From contig CAWFBJ010000017.1 of assembly GCA_963814055.1 (NCBI GenBank), positions 248,001 through 312,000 on the forward strand: DNA of 64,000 nucleotides. The letters run 5' to 3'. The notes below the pieces were generated by a model, which searched no databases, was not told where the DNA came from, and worked only from the letters and a program-made list of their open reading frames with translations. Below are positions 18,610-28,195 of this stretch, one piece after another. Within the stretch, counting starts at the first letter, position 1; every line of letters starts with the position of its first letter. This DNA is from AWTP1-13 sp963814055. GTDB taxonomy: Bacteria > Pseudomonadota > Alphaproteobacteria > Rhizobiales > Hyphomicrobiaceae. Made by a program: the position numbers and the translations under genes.

Positions 18610-19458
18610 TCAGCCCTGGTTTTGACGTTTGCTCAGGAAAGCGAGCCGCTCGAACAGGTGGACGTCCTGCTCGTTCTTCAGCAGGGCGCCGTGCAGTGGA
18701 GGGATGAGCTTGCGCGGATCGCTTTCGCGCAGCGTCTCTGGGCTGATGTCCTCGTTCAAGAGGAGCTTCAGCCAGTCGAGCAACTCCGATGTCGAAGGCT
18801 TCTTCTTGATGCCGGGAACATCGCGCACGTCGTAGAACACCTTCAGCGCCTCCGCCACCAGGCGGCCCTTCAGGTTCGGGAAGTGCACGTCGACAATGGA
18901 GCGCATGGTCTCGGGATCGGGGAACTTGATGTAGTGGAAGAAGCAGCGGCGCAGGAAGGCGTCGGGCAGCTCCTTCTCGTTGTTGGACGTGATGATGACG
19001 ATCGGCCGATGTTTCGCCTTGATGGTCTCGTGCGTCTCGTAGACATAAAACTCCATGCGGTCGAGTTCCTGCAGCAGGTCGTTTGGGAACTCGATGTCGG
19101 CCTTGTCGATCTCGTCGATGAGAAGCACGGGACGCTCATCCATCGTGAACGCCTCCCACAGCTTGCCCTTGCGGATGTAGTTGCGGATGTCGGCGACACG
19201 CGTGTCGCCGAGCTGGCTGTCGCGCAACCGGCTGACGGCATCGTATTCGTAGAGTCCCTGCAGCGCCTTGGTGGTGGACTTGATGTGCCACTCGATCAGC
19301 GGCGTGCCGATCGCTTTGGCGACTTCGATGGCGAGAACGGTCTTCCCCGTGCCCGGTTCACCCTTTACCAGCAGTGGTCTCTGCAACGTGATGGCCGCGT
19401 TGACGGCGACCTTCAGGTCGTCTGTCGCTACGTAGTTCTTCGTGCCCTTGAACCGCAT
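18610..19458 (-). CDS. MoxR family AAA+ ATPase
   Basis: A 282-residue AAA+ ATPase with Walker A GEPGTGKT near residue 37, Walker B VLLIDEIDKAD near residue 112, sensor-1 VIITSNNEKELPDAF and arginine finger region FLRRCFFHYIKFP. MoxR ATPases act as chaperones for metal-enzyme maturation together with VWA proteins. The matching CoxE-like VWA gene lies 5 kb downstream on the same strand instead of adjacent. The ATG at 19458 is preferred over an upstream TTG. Confidence 0.92.
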   Translation of the reverse strand: MRFKGTKNYVATDDLKVAVNAAITLQRPLLVKGEPGTGKTVLAIEVAKAIGTPLIEWHIKSTTKALQGLYEYDAVSRLRDSQLGDTRVADIRNYIRKGKLWEAFTMDERPVLLIDEIDKADIEFPNDLLQELDRMEFYVYETHETIKAKHRPIVIITSNNEKELPDAFLRRCFFHYIKFPDPETMRSIVDVHFPNLKGRLVAEALKVFYDVRDVPGIKKKPSTSELLDWLKLLLNEDISPETLRESDPRKLIPPLHGALLKNEQDVHLFERLAFLSKRQNQG

Positions 19459-19997
19459 GATCGCGCGCAACTGCCTCCTGCCGGGAAAACCGCGCGACTG
19501 TAGGGAAACGAAGTTGGGCCAGCAAGGATTCCTGGCGTGTGCTCGCTGCGCAAGAGAATTGAGGCCACCCCCAAGCGGCAGATGGGAGTGGCCTTGGAGC
19601 GGCGCTGGGGGGCGAAACGCGAGTTTCGAGCGCAGCTTTCATGGACGGGCGAGCCTCCGGTCACGACCGCTGCGACCTGCCTCGGGGAGATCAGGCCGAT
19701 CGGCAACGTGCTTGACCGGCATCCAAGTGCCGCGCCGCCCGTCCAACACCTTGTAGAATGCGGGAGGGGAGTGAATTCACGGTAAACGTGCAGCAGGCCA
19801 CAAAGCTACCCAAGATAGTGGATATCGGACCACGCGCTGCCGAGTGTTTCGGCATTTCGGGCTGTTCGGCCTTGTTGCAGCGCGATAGCGACGGCTTGAC
19901 TTGGAAAAACAGCGGCTTAAATACGGGCACCATATTCGCGCCGGGGACAGATTTTGGGGCGCCGCCGACAACGAGAAGCGAACAGCTCGGGACGCGC
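19459..19997. other. Long intergenic region upstream of dksA and moxR
   Basis: 539 bp between the divergent moxR and dksA genes. Frames running through it have no signal of coding (no family sequence, unusual composition). It holds the likely dksA promoter at 19896-19923. The remainder shows nothing I can name. Confidence 0.5.
19896..19923 (+). promoter_or_regulatory. Putative sigma-70 promoter for dksA
   Basis: TTGACT (19896-19901), a 16-bp spacer, and TAAATA (19918-19923). It lies about 75 bp before the dksA ATG. The match is good for a GC-rich genome but is by eye only. Confidence 0.4.
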
Positions 19998-20567
19998 ATG
20001 GGGAAGTTGAACAACAGCCGATCGGCAAAGAAGGCCGTGACCAGCAAGGCCCGCGGCAAACCTGTCGCGAGCGGGCGGGCCAGCGTGGCGAAGAAAAGCA
20101 AACCCCCTAAACCGGCTCCGAAGCCGAAAAAGCCGATGGTGGCAAGGAGCGGTCCAATCATTCTCCCGGCAGGGTACCGCCCCGCTGAAAGCGAGCCGTT
20201 TATGAACGAACGGCACAAGCAGTACTTTCGCAACAAGCTGGTCGCCTGGAAGGAAGAGATAGTCCGCCAGAATCGCGAGACGCTGCACGTACTTCATGAA
20301 GATTCCGCCCAGCATGCGGATATCGCTGACCGGGCCACGTCCGAGACCGATCGCGCGCTGGAACTTCGGGCCCGCGACCGGCAGCGCAAGTTGATCGCCA
20401 AAATAGATGCGGCGCTGGCGCGGATCGAAGACGGTACCTATGGGTACTGCGAGGAAACCGGGGAGCCGATCGGCCTGAGGCGCCTCGAGGCGCGCCCGAT
20501 CGCCACGCTATCGCTGGAAGCCCAGGAACGCCACGAGCGGCGCGAGAAAGTCTTCCGCGAAGATTGA
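19998..20567 (+). CDS. dksA: RNA polymerase-binding transcription factor DksA
   Basis: A 189-residue protein: a Lys/Pro/Ala-rich N-terminal tail of about 65 residues, then the coiled-coil domain (KQYFRNKLVAWKEEIVRQN), and the C-terminal zinc-finger region YGYCEETGEPIGLRRLEARP. Only one of the four usual zinc cysteines is kept, a pattern known for many alphaproteobacterial DksA proteins. It binds the RNA polymerase secondary channel and works with ppGpp. I use the ATG at 19998; a longer frame to 19758 crosses the presumed promoter. Confidence 0.9.
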   Translation: MGKLNNSRSAKKAVTSKARGKPVASGRASVAKKSKPPKPAPKPKKPMVARSGPIILPAGYRPAESEPFMNERHKQYFRNKLVAWKEEIVRQNRETLHVLHEDSAQHADIADRATSETDRALELRARDRQRKLIAKIDAALARIEDGTYGYCEETGEPIGLRRLEARPIATLSLEAQERHERREKVFRED

Positions 20568-20585
20568 AGGGCAAGAAGCCGCCGG

Positions 20586-23105
20586 CTAGGCTTCGTCACT
20601 TCTCTTTGCCTGCTGGCTGTCGGCTGCGATGTGGGGACGCCCCTGACGCGCAGCGCCATTCGGCGGCTGCTCCAGAACCGCCGCCAGATAAGCCTTGATC
20701 GTTTCCAGGTCGCGCAGGTTGACGTCGATCTGGTTGAACGGAATTTCAATGCCTGCCGCGCCGAGCGCCTTGAAGATGGCCACGCGCAAATCCGACTGCA
20801 CGGCCCCAGCCTTGTCGATATCGGGCAGCGAGACGCGAAGGTTGAACTGCAGCGCGCTGTCGCCGAAGCTTTCAAGCGCGGCGCCGGGTGCTGGTGCGCG
20901 CAACACGTCTGGGTGGTCCTCTGCGCACTTCGTCAAAATGGCGATCACCTGTTCGGGATCGGAATTGTAACCCACGCCAACCTTCACGTTGACCGCGCCC
21001 AGCGAGTTGCGATGCGTCCAATTCAATACGCGGCCGGTGATCAGCTCGGAGTTGGGAACAATCAGGCTCGCCCGATCGAAGGTTTCGATCTCCGTGGCGC
21101 GCACGCTGATGCGGCGCACGAGGCCCTGCTGGTCGCCCACAACGACGCGGTCGCCCACCTTGATCGGCCGCTCGATCAACAAGATCAAACCCGACACGAA
21201 ATTGTTGACGATGGACTGCAGGCCAAAGCCGATGCCGACCGACAAGGCGCCGGCAACGATCGCAAGGTTGGTGATGTCGAGGCCGGCATAGGACACCGAA
21301 AGCAGCGCGGCGAGTGCAACGCCGACGTAGCCAACCACCGTGTCCACGGAATTGGCGATGCTCGGATCCAGGCGGGATTGGACGGAACGCTCCCGCAGCC
21401 AGCGCTGGAAGACGCGGGTGGCAAACAGCAGAGCGATGAACAGGACGATGCCAAGCAAGATGCGGGCGAGCGAGATCTTGAATTGACCGATCTCAAGCCC
21501 AAAGAACAACGACTTGAACGATTCGCGGATGTCGTCGCCGGAAAAACCCCATTGCAGCATCAGGAACGGCAGCGCACCGATGACCAATGCGAGGGTGAGC
21601 GCCAGTTCGGTCAGTCGCGTCAACTGATGCCGGCGCGACGCATCCAGCCCGAACCTCTGCTCCAACAGGTCGCCGACCGGAAGACCTCTCTGCGGCGGCT
21701 CGCGTGTGACGGCGCGAATGGCCAGATAGCCGAGCCAGCCGAGCAGCACCACGATACCTGTCAGCACGAGCTGCTGGGCAGCGAAGCGCGCAAGCGCCAC
21801 ATAGCCCAGCAGTGCCGCGACGACGATGCCGATAGCGATGATCCACAAAGGTACCTTGAGCCAGCGCGGTTCATGGCGTGAGACCGCGAGCTGAGATCCG
21901 ATGGCAGTCTGTGGTGTAAACGGCGTGAGCAACAGGCCGATCAACAAGCTGGCGAATGCGACGCTCGAGGCGAACGACTGCACCACACTGAGCGTGAGCG
22001 GTACGAAAAACGCACGGCTCACCTCTGTCAGGGCGCCGTCGAGCGCGTAGACCGCCGTGATGGCGCTGAGCAGCCTCGCGACGCGGCGTGCCGGCCGATC
22101 GGCGAGAGACACCAGGCGCCATTGTGGCGCGCGCGGTGCCATCACTGCGTACAACAACGCCGTCACTGTCACAAAGACGAGCGTGCCTTTCAAAATCCCG
22201 AATGCTGCCCGGCCCCACGGATTGTAGAGCAGCTCAAGCGTATCGAGCCCGCCGTAGAGGAGGAGGCTGGCGGCGACCGCGGGCAAGGCGCGCAATGGGG
22301 CGACCCAGGAGACCGAAATGGCGCGTTCAAAGAAGGTTGGCAGGGGTGGTTCGGCCCTCAACGTCCGGCGCCGGGTCCGCCTGGCCACCACGAGCTTGAG
22401 GAAAACATACAAAAAAAGAACAACCGCCACGAGAAAGGAAAGCTCGGTTTGCTTTCGGGCTGCCCAATAGGACCAGTTGTCCACCCATGCGCTGAAACGA
22501 TGCCTGACCGCTGGCGCGTCCGTCACGATGTCGCGCCATATGCCGGGCAGCAGGGGGCTTGGCAGCCGCTCCAGCAGGTTCTTGGTGAAAAGCGAGTGGC
22601 GCAGCACGGTGATCCGCTCGATGAGCTGGCGCGCGCGCACCCACGTCACTTCACTCGACTTGATCGCGCCGTCGTAGGCGCTCGACAGGGCTGTCAGGCG
22701 CGCGCGCTCGCTGGCCACCTCCGGGGCTTCGGGCGGGGCATCCTTTGCCGGGGGAGGGCCAAGCTTCTCGATCTGCGATTTCACTGCCTCAAGCTGCGGG
22801 CGAAGCGCCTCTGCCGTTTGCGAGGTCTGGTCGAGTACGTCCTCGACCTTCGTGCGCAAACTGCCGAGTTCATCCTCGAAACCGGACAACTGCTGCAGCG
22901 CTTTTTCCGCTTCCGTCAGCGATGCCGTCGTCTTGCTCAGGCTTGCGGCGACCTCGGGCGGCAAGGCCGACTGTGCCGCCGATGCCGGTTGCGGTGGTGA
23001 GGTTATCTGCGCGGATGCGCTCGCGCCGCACGCAAGCAGGGCCGCGATCAGCAGCACGGCACGCAGGATTGGAAACGGGGTGGTTGCGCGTTGCAATGTC
23101 ATCAT
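20586..23105 (-). CDS. MscS-family mechanosensitive channel with DUF3772 periplasmic domain
   Basis: An 839-residue protein: signal peptide (to about ASAQ, residue 33), a periplasmic coiled-coil/DUF3772 region (about 45-200), roughly ten membrane helices, and the MscS pore helix and beta domain from about residue 600. The pore/lipid motif AGALSVGIGFGLQSIVNNF and LLIERPIKVGDRVVVG are diagnostic. It would release solutes on osmotic downshift. Converges on dksA with 18 bp between stops. Confidence 0.93.
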   Translation of the reverse strand: MMTLQRATTPFPILRAVLLIAALLACGASASAQITSPPQPASAAQSALPPEVAASLSKTTASLTEAEKALQQLSGFEDELGSLRTKVEDVLDQTSQTAEALRPQLEAVKSQIEKLGPPPAKDAPPEAPEVASERARLTALSSAYDGAIKSSEVTWVRARQLIERITVLRHSLFTKNLLERLPSPLLPGIWRDIVTDAPAVRHRFSAWVDNWSYWAARKQTELSFLVAVVLFLYVFLKLVVARRTRRRTLRAEPPLPTFFERAISVSWVAPLRALPAVAASLLLYGGLDTLELLYNPWGRAAFGILKGTLVFVTVTALLYAVMAPRAPQWRLVSLADRPARRVARLLSAITAVYALDGALTEVSRAFFVPLTLSVVQSFASSVAFASLLIGLLLTPFTPQTAIGSQLAVSRHEPRWLKVPLWIIAIGIVVAALLGYVALARFAAQQLVLTGIVVLLGWLGYLAIRAVTREPPQRGLPVGDLLEQRFGLDASRRHQLTRLTELALTLALVIGALPFLMLQWGFSGDDIRESFKSLFFGLEIGQFKISLARILLGIVLFIALLFATRVFQRWLRERSVQSRLDPSIANSVDTVVGYVGVALAALLSVSYAGLDITNLAIVAGALSVGIGFGLQSIVNNFVSGLILLIERPIKVGDRVVVGDQQGLVRRISVRATEIETFDRASLIVPNSELITGRVLNWTHRNSLGAVNVKVGVGYNSDPEQVIAILTKCAEDHPDVLRAPAPGAALESFGDSALQFNLRVSLPDIDKAGAVQSDLRVAIFKALGAAGIEIPFNQIDVNLRDLETIKAYLAAVLEQPPNGAARQGRPHIAADSQQAKRSDEA

Positions 23106-23247
23106 GGGCGGATTGTATGACGCGCCAATGTGGTGAATGGGCGAAACGTGAATTTGCCTGGCTGCGGCAAAAGCTGGCAGGGCTATCGCGCTATTCTAGC
23201 GGCTTATCCACTGCCGGCGACACATGTGTCCGGGCCGCGATAGCCGC

Positions 23248-23640
23248 CTATTCATTGACGGCATGGCCGAACGTGCGGGGCGCGCGTGTGAACACGGGCG
23301 CGGCAGGCTCGACCCGGTCGGCACGGGGGGCTTCTTCCAGGTCGCGCTCGAGGATTTGTCTCGGAGCACTGGCTATGCCGGTCTCGATGACCACATCCAC
23401 CGGCCCGCCGGTCATGATCAGGTGCTCGACGTCATCGCGACGGATGAGGACGAGCTTGCGTTTGCCATCGACACTGGCCTGCTCCATGACAGCCAGCCTC
23501 GGCTCCGGCCGCGCCGGAAACAGCCATGCAAGGCTGAAACTCGTGTCGCCCGTGGTGTAGGCGCGGTATCCCCACAGTGCCGCGACAGCGGCGGAGGCGA
23601 AGAAAATTAGGACGAAGATTGGCCAAAGGATCGAAGACAT
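23248..23640 (-). CDS. FliO-like small membrane protein
   Basis: A 130-residue protein with one N-terminal membrane helix (SILWPIFVLIFFASAAVAAL) and a soluble part containing GKRKLVLIRRDDVEHLIMTG and GPVDVVIETGI. This resembles FliO-type flagellar export proteins as annotated in Hyphomicrobiales. No other flagellar gene is nearby, so a flagellar role is uncertain. Start taken at the ATG at 23640, since upstream residues are not hydrophobic or conserved-looking. Confidence 0.65.
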   Translation of the reverse strand: MSSILWPIFVLIFFASAAVAALWGYRAYTTGDTSFSLAWLFPARPEPRLAVMEQASVDGKRKLVLIRRDDVEHLIMTGGPVDVVIETGIASAPRQILERDLEEAPRADRVEPAAPVFTRAPRTFGHAVNE

Positions 23641-23983
23641 AGCTCTGCCATCCCTGCAAATCGTTATGTCGACAGTGCGCCGTTTTTCTACGTGCGCCAA
23701 GCACCGCTACCCGCGCGGTGCCAAGCAGGACAACAAGGCTGAATCCCCCTTGGTTGCGCCGAGCCTTACGTGTCCTTCACAGCATCTTAACCCTAATGAC
23801 TGTTTTCTTGAAGCGTGAAGGACTGGCCCGCAAGCACGACAGGACCCGTCCTGGCGACGCAAGCGTCAGCGATCCTCTAGGCAGTCGTCAACAGGTTGCG
23901 GTTTGTACATGCGTTCAGAGTTCCAACTACTTGTTCAAGCAGCGCAGGCTTCGCTCGCGCAGAATCAGCTAAGGTTCTGCGGC
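23641..23983. other. Divergent intergenic region between the FliO-like gene and cckA
   Basis: 343 bp. It contains a TTAA half-site (within CTTAACCC near 23788) but no complete TTAA-N7-TTAA CtrA box that I can see, and no gene. An open frame into cckA from 23903 exists but lacks a ribosome binding site. Confidence 0.4.
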
Positions 23984-26497
23984 ATGGCAAAAATCGAGGC
24001 ATTGCGCGACGCAGCCCCGACTGTGCTTTCCGTTATGCGCACACGCGGGACTAGCGCCATATCGCTCGCTCTGGGGCTCCTGATTGCCGCAGGGCTGGGT
24101 GCGCTGGCCTTTAAGGGCGGGAGCGCTGCCGAATCCCTTGTGCTCGGTCTTCTCGCACTGCTCGCTGTGGCGGGCGTGGTACTCGTGCTGGGCCTGATGT
24201 CCGGCTTCCTGCGCCTGAGCGATCGCGCCGCGGAAGAGGAATTGCTGAAATCCGTAGCGGACGGGATGGACAACGCCCTGCAGATTGTCGGCCCTAAGGG
24301 TGCCGTTCTTTATCGCAATCGGGCTTTCGATCGCCTCACCGGCGTGCGTTCCGGGCGGCACACGACACTCGAGGAACTGTTCGTCGGCGAGCCGCAGTCG
24401 ACCGAAGCCTTCTACCGGCTGAATCGCGCAGCCGAACGCCATGAGGCTCGCGACGAGGAATTCTTCGTTCGTTCAGGCGCCTTGGCCGGCAGGGTTGGCC
24501 GGTGGCTGCAGGTTTCCGTGCGTTCGCTGCAGGCTTCATCGGTCCGCGGCGGCCAAAGCAGGTCGACGCTCTGGCAGATATGCGATGTCACGCGTGAGCG
24601 CACGCGCGAGATTGAAGCCGTGGGCGGCCTCAAGTCCACCCTGTCGTTTTATGACGATCTGCCGCAAGGCCTGTTCGCGGTTGCGCCCGACGGGCGCATC
24701 GTTCACATCAACACCACGCTAGCGCATTGGCTGGCGCTGAGGCCTGAAGCGAGCAAGACGCTGGCGCTGGCGGATATCATGTCGGCGGACGGTGTTGCAT
24801 TGATCCGTGCCGCGGCGCGCGCCGGCCGCGCCACCAGGCTCAATCTCGATCTCCTGCGCGAGGATGGCCGCGTGTTTCCTGCGCATCTCGTTTGCCGGGG
24901 TCATGGTTCGCGCGGGATCGTCTCCGTGCTGGTGCTCGATCAGAGCGACGTGCAGCCCGACAAAGACCGCAACAGCGCGGAGGTACAACTCAAGAGGCTG
25001 TTTGAGTCCGCGCCGTTCGGCATTGCGACCGTCGGGGGAGATGGCGGCATCACCAGCAGCAACGCTGCGTTCATGCGGATGTTCTTCGTCGAGGGTCGCG
25101 ACGCGCCTGCAAACATAACCGATCTCATCCCCGAAGCGGACGAGCGCGTGGCTGCTGAACTCGGCAAGGCATTGCTGCGTGCCTACTCAGGCCGTATGGG
25201 CGCCACCCCAGTCGAAGTCTCTTTCGGTCGGCAGGGCGAATTCGCGCGGCGCATCTACGTCAGCCCTCTCAGCACCAGCAATCGGGTACGAGAAGGCGCC
25301 ATCCTTTATGTGATCGATGCCACGGAGCAGAAGGCGCTCGAATTGAAGTTCGCGCAGAGCCACAAGATGGAAGCCGTCGGACAGCTGGCCGGCGGCGTGG
25401 CGCATGACTTCAACAACGTGCTCACCGCCATCATCGGCTTCTCCGATCTGTTGCTGCAGACCCATCGGCCGACCGATCCGGCCTACCGCGACATCATGAA
25501 CATCAAGAGCAGCGCCAACCGTGCTGCGGGCCTGGTGCGGCAGCTGCTTGCCTACTCGCGCCGCCAGACGCTGCAGGCCGAGGTGCTGGAGCTTGGAGAA
25601 CTCATCACCGACCTGTCGGCTTTGCTCAACAAGGCGCTGGGCGAGAAGATCGCTCTCAAGATTCTACCCGCGCGCGACCTGTGGCACGTCAAGGCCGACA
25701 AGACGCAATTCGAGCACGTCATCATCAATCTGGCCGTCAACGCCAGGGACGCCATGCCCGATGGCGGCTGCCTCACGGTCCGCACCCGCAACGTGTCGGA
25801 GCGCGAGAGCTTGAAGCTCGGCGGCCAGGGTATCAACGCCGGCGAATACCTGCTCGTCGAGGTGGAGGACACCGGCGTCGGCATACCACCCGATGTCATC
25901 GGCCGGATTTTCGAACCGTTCTTCACCACCAAGGATGTCGGCAAGGGAACCGGGCTCGGCCTGTCCACGGTCTACGGCATCGTCAAGCAGACCGGCGGCT
26001 ACATTTTCGCCGACAGCAAGCCTGGCGAGGGCACGACCTTCCGCGTCTACCTGCCGCGCCACATCGTCGAGCACGAGGACGAACTGCCCCAGCGTGCCAA
26101 GAAGGTGGAGCCGACACGGGATCTGACCGGCACCGGGCGCGTGCTGCTTGTCGAAGACGAGGATGTGGTGCGGAGTTTCGCGGTGCGCGCGCTCTCGCGG
26201 CAGGGCTACGAAGTGCTGGAGGCTGCCAGTGGCGTGGAGGCCGTGGAGGTCATGGATCGCGAGAACCATCGCGTCGATATCGTCGTCAGCGACGTCATCA
26301 TGCCGGAGATGGACGGGCCTACGCTGCTCAAGGAACTGCGCAAGACGAACCCGGCGCTCAAGTTCATCTTCGTCTCTGGCTATCCCGACGATGCCTTCAA
26401 AAAGAGCCTGGACGACAACGAGGAATACGCGTTCCTGCCCAAGCCGTTCACGCTGCCGCAGCTTGCAGCCAAGGTGAAGGAACAACTCGGGCGCTAG
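23984..26497 (+). CDS. cckA: Cell-cycle hybrid histidine kinase CckA
   Basis: An 837-residue protein: two N-terminal membrane helices, two to three PAS-like domains (about 100-440), HisKA with the phospho-histidine in GGVAHDFNNVLTAIIGFSD near residue 470, HATPase_c (ARDAMPDGG, EPFFTTKDVGKGTGLGLST), and a C-terminal receiver with the aspartate in DIVVSDVIMPEMDG. The domain order and HDFNN motif match CckA, which feeds ChpT and the master regulator CtrA. The ATG at 23984 has TAAGG nine bases upstream and is preferred over 23909. Confidence 0.92.
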   Translation: MAKIEALRDAAPTVLSVMRTRGTSAISLALGLLIAAGLGALAFKGGSAAESLVLGLLALLAVAGVVLVLGLMSGFLRLSDRAAEEELLKSVADGMDNALQIVGPKGAVLYRNRAFDRLTGVRSGRHTTLEELFVGEPQSTEAFYRLNRAAERHEARDEEFFVRSGALAGRVGRWLQVSVRSLQASSVRGGQSRSTLWQICDVTRERTREIEAVGGLKSTLSFYDDLPQGLFAVAPDGRIVHINTTLAHWLALRPEASKTLALADIMSADGVALIRAAARAGRATRLNLDLLREDGRVFPAHLVCRGHGSRGIVSVLVLDQSDVQPDKDRNSAEVQLKRLFESAPFGIATVGGDGGITSSNAAFMRMFFVEGRDAPANITDLIPEADERVAAELGKALLRAYSGRMGATPVEVSFGRQGEFARRIYVSPLSTSNRVREGAILYVIDATEQKALELKFAQSHKMEAVGQLAGGVAHDFNNVLTAIIGFSDLLLQTHRPTDPAYRDIMNIKSSANRAAGLVRQLLAYSRRQTLQAEVLELGELITDLSALLNKALGEKIALKILPARDLWHVKADKTQFEHVIINLAVNARDAMPDGGCLTVRTRNVSERESLKLGGQGINAGEYLLVEVEDTGVGIPPDVIGRIFEPFFTTKDVGKGTGLGLSTVYGIVKQTGGYIFADSKPGEGTTFRVYLPRHIVEHEDELPQRAKKVEPTRDLTGTGRVLLVEDEDVVRSFAVRALSRQGYEVLEAASGVEAVEVMDRENHRVDIVVSDVIMPEMDGPTLLKELRKTNPALKFIFVSGYPDDAFKKSLDDNEEYAFLPKPFTLPQLAAKVKEQLGR

Positions 26498-26509
26498 GGC
26501 GAGCCGTTG

Positions 26510-26548
26510 GGATTTCCGGAACTTCGCTTGGCGAAGGTCCGGAAATCC
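26510..26548. terminator. Strong hairpin between convergent cckA and creD
   Basis: An 18-bp inverted repeat with one mismatch (26510-26527 with 26531-26548) and a 3-base loop, filling almost the whole 53-bp gap between the two convergent stops. There is no T-run on either side, so it may act as a bidirectional stop or RNA-stabilising hairpin. Confidence 0.6.
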
Positions 26549-26550
26549 GA

Positions 26551-27930
26551 CTACTCCGCCGGAGCGGGCAGCGCGCGGTGGCCCGACCAATCCACGCGCA
26601 GGGTGGCGAACATAACGACGGTCAGCGCGCTGAAACCCAGGAGGGCGCCGGCGAGCAGGGCGTAATCCTCGAGCTTCAGGATCAGGTAGAGCAGGCCGTA
26701 AAGGGTGCTCAACACCACGAGCATTGCGATCCCGCGCATGCGGCTCTGAAGCGCCATGCCTACGTAGGTGGCGAGCATGCCGCCGCAGGCGGACGCGGCG
26801 GCGAGGTAGGCCAGGCCGAAGCCGATATGCTCGGCAAGCGACAACAGCAGGACATAGAAGAACACCATCGCCAGCCCGGCAAACAGATACTGCACCGGAT
26901 GCATAGGCCGTCCTGCCACCAGTTCCAACACGAACACGGCCATGAAGGCGAGAGACAGGAACAGCACGGCGTATTTCACCGCCCGCGTCACCAGATTGTA
27001 GAAGTCCACCGGCTGGTAGAGCTGGACGCCGAACTGATAAGGCCGGAAGCGGTCGATGCCGGCGGTGGTGAGGCTCCACGCAGCCGGTACGCTTCGCGCC
27101 AGATGCGGCACGCGCCAGTTCGCCGAGAAGCCGTCGGGGCGCACGCTCCGCTCGACGGGCAGGAACGCACCTGAAAAGCTTGGATGGGGCCAATCCGATG
27201 TCATGGTCATGCGCGTCTCGCGTGCGACGGGTGCCACGTCGAGCGAGGTGGAGCCACCGAACACGAGCTCCAGCTTGAACGCGAACGCCTTCGGCGGCTG
27301 ATCGGGCGCGGCCAGCACCTGGTCGCCGGCGGCAGCAAGCTTCACGTGGATGCCGGTCTGGTTGACACTCGGGATGCCGAGGCTTGGCGCGAACGGCATG
27401 TCGCGCCGGTCATTGACCTGTAGAACGGCGGCCTCCTTCAGGCCGGACACGTCAGTGAGGCCCAGCACGAAAATCGCATCGTTCCAGCGCACGCCGACCA
27501 CGTCGCTTGCAACGTCGGCCATGTCGGGCGCGAGGAAGCGGCCCTCCAGATTGGCGCGCGCGGTGTACACGGCCACCTCGTAGATCGAGCGGTAGAGCAC
27601 CTTGGAGGTCGTGTGTGCCTTGATATCGAGCTGCTCGGGCAGGAACACCGCGCGGCGCTCCTGTATCTGCTCGATGCGCTTGTCGCCCTGCACCGTCTCG
27701 ACGCGTACGGTGTAGGGCACCACCAGGAACGGCCCCGAGAGCTGCTGTGCGGCGCCCCACACGCGCGCCACCTCGCCCTGCACCTGCCGCGCCCGGCCCT
27801 CGCGTTCGTTGACCAGGCCAATCACCAGCGCCAATGGCACCAGCAGCATCAGAATGAGGAACGTGACCAGGAAGAACTTGAATGCCGGGCTACGTGCCAG
27901 ACGTTGGATTGCGCTGAACAGCTGCTCCAT
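26551..27930 (-). CDS. creD: Cell envelope integrity inner-membrane protein CreD
   Basis: A 459-residue member of the CreD family: an N-terminal helix (FFLVTFLILMLLVPLALVIG) followed by ERE, a large periplasmic domain (about 45-300, with GPFLVVPY and FSGAFLPVERSV), and five or six C-terminal helices. CreD is induced by CreBC in enterobacteria and affects beta-lactam and colicin response; there is no creBC here, so its control is unknown. Confidence 0.92.
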   Translation of the reverse strand: MEQLFSAIQRLARSPAFKFFLVTFLILMLLVPLALVIGLVNEREGRARQVQGEVARVWGAAQQLSGPFLVVPYTVRVETVQGDKRIEQIQERRAVFLPEQLDIKAHTTSKVLYRSIYEVAVYTARANLEGRFLAPDMADVASDVVGVRWNDAIFVLGLTDVSGLKEAAVLQVNDRRDMPFAPSLGIPSVNQTGIHVKLAAAGDQVLAAPDQPPKAFAFKLELVFGGSTSLDVAPVARETRMTMTSDWPHPSFSGAFLPVERSVRPDGFSANWRVPHLARSVPAAWSLTTAGIDRFRPYQFGVQLYQPVDFYNLVTRAVKYAVLFLSLAFMAVFVLELVAGRPMHPVQYLFAGLAMVFFYVLLLSLAEHIGFGLAYLAAASACGGMLATYVGMALQSRMRGIAMLVVLSTLYGLLYLILKLEDYALLAGALLGFSALTVVMFATLRVDWSGHRALPAPAE

Positions 27931-28195
27931 CCTTTTGAGCCCTTGTCATCTCGACCGCCGCAGTCATGATCGACACAGCAGCCGCGACCGGCAATTGTGC
28001 GGCAGAACGGCGGCCGAAAACGGCCCGCTTGCACCAACTTGCGGACAATTGCGCGAGCGCCGGTTGCGCCCTTCGACCGAGCGGGTGGACAGTGCGCTGG
28101 AATCTAGATCCTTGTCCGAAGCGTGGCCGCTGATGGCTGGTGCCGAGCCGCGTTTGCGGTATCATGAGGCAAAGAGTATCCACACGGAGGAAGCG

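Noticed and set aside
19758..19997. N-terminal extension of DksA
   Set aside because: The extra 80 residues cross the presumed promoter and show no DksA sequence; the ATG at 19998 fits the family.
25664..27193. 509-residue antisense frame over cckA and creD
   Set aside because: It bridges two well-supported genes and a hairpin; no domain is visible in its translation.
27809..28195. N-terminal extension of the tripartite transporter binding protein
   Set aside because: It lies before a good ribosome binding site and before the signal peptide, and overlaps the creD gene start.
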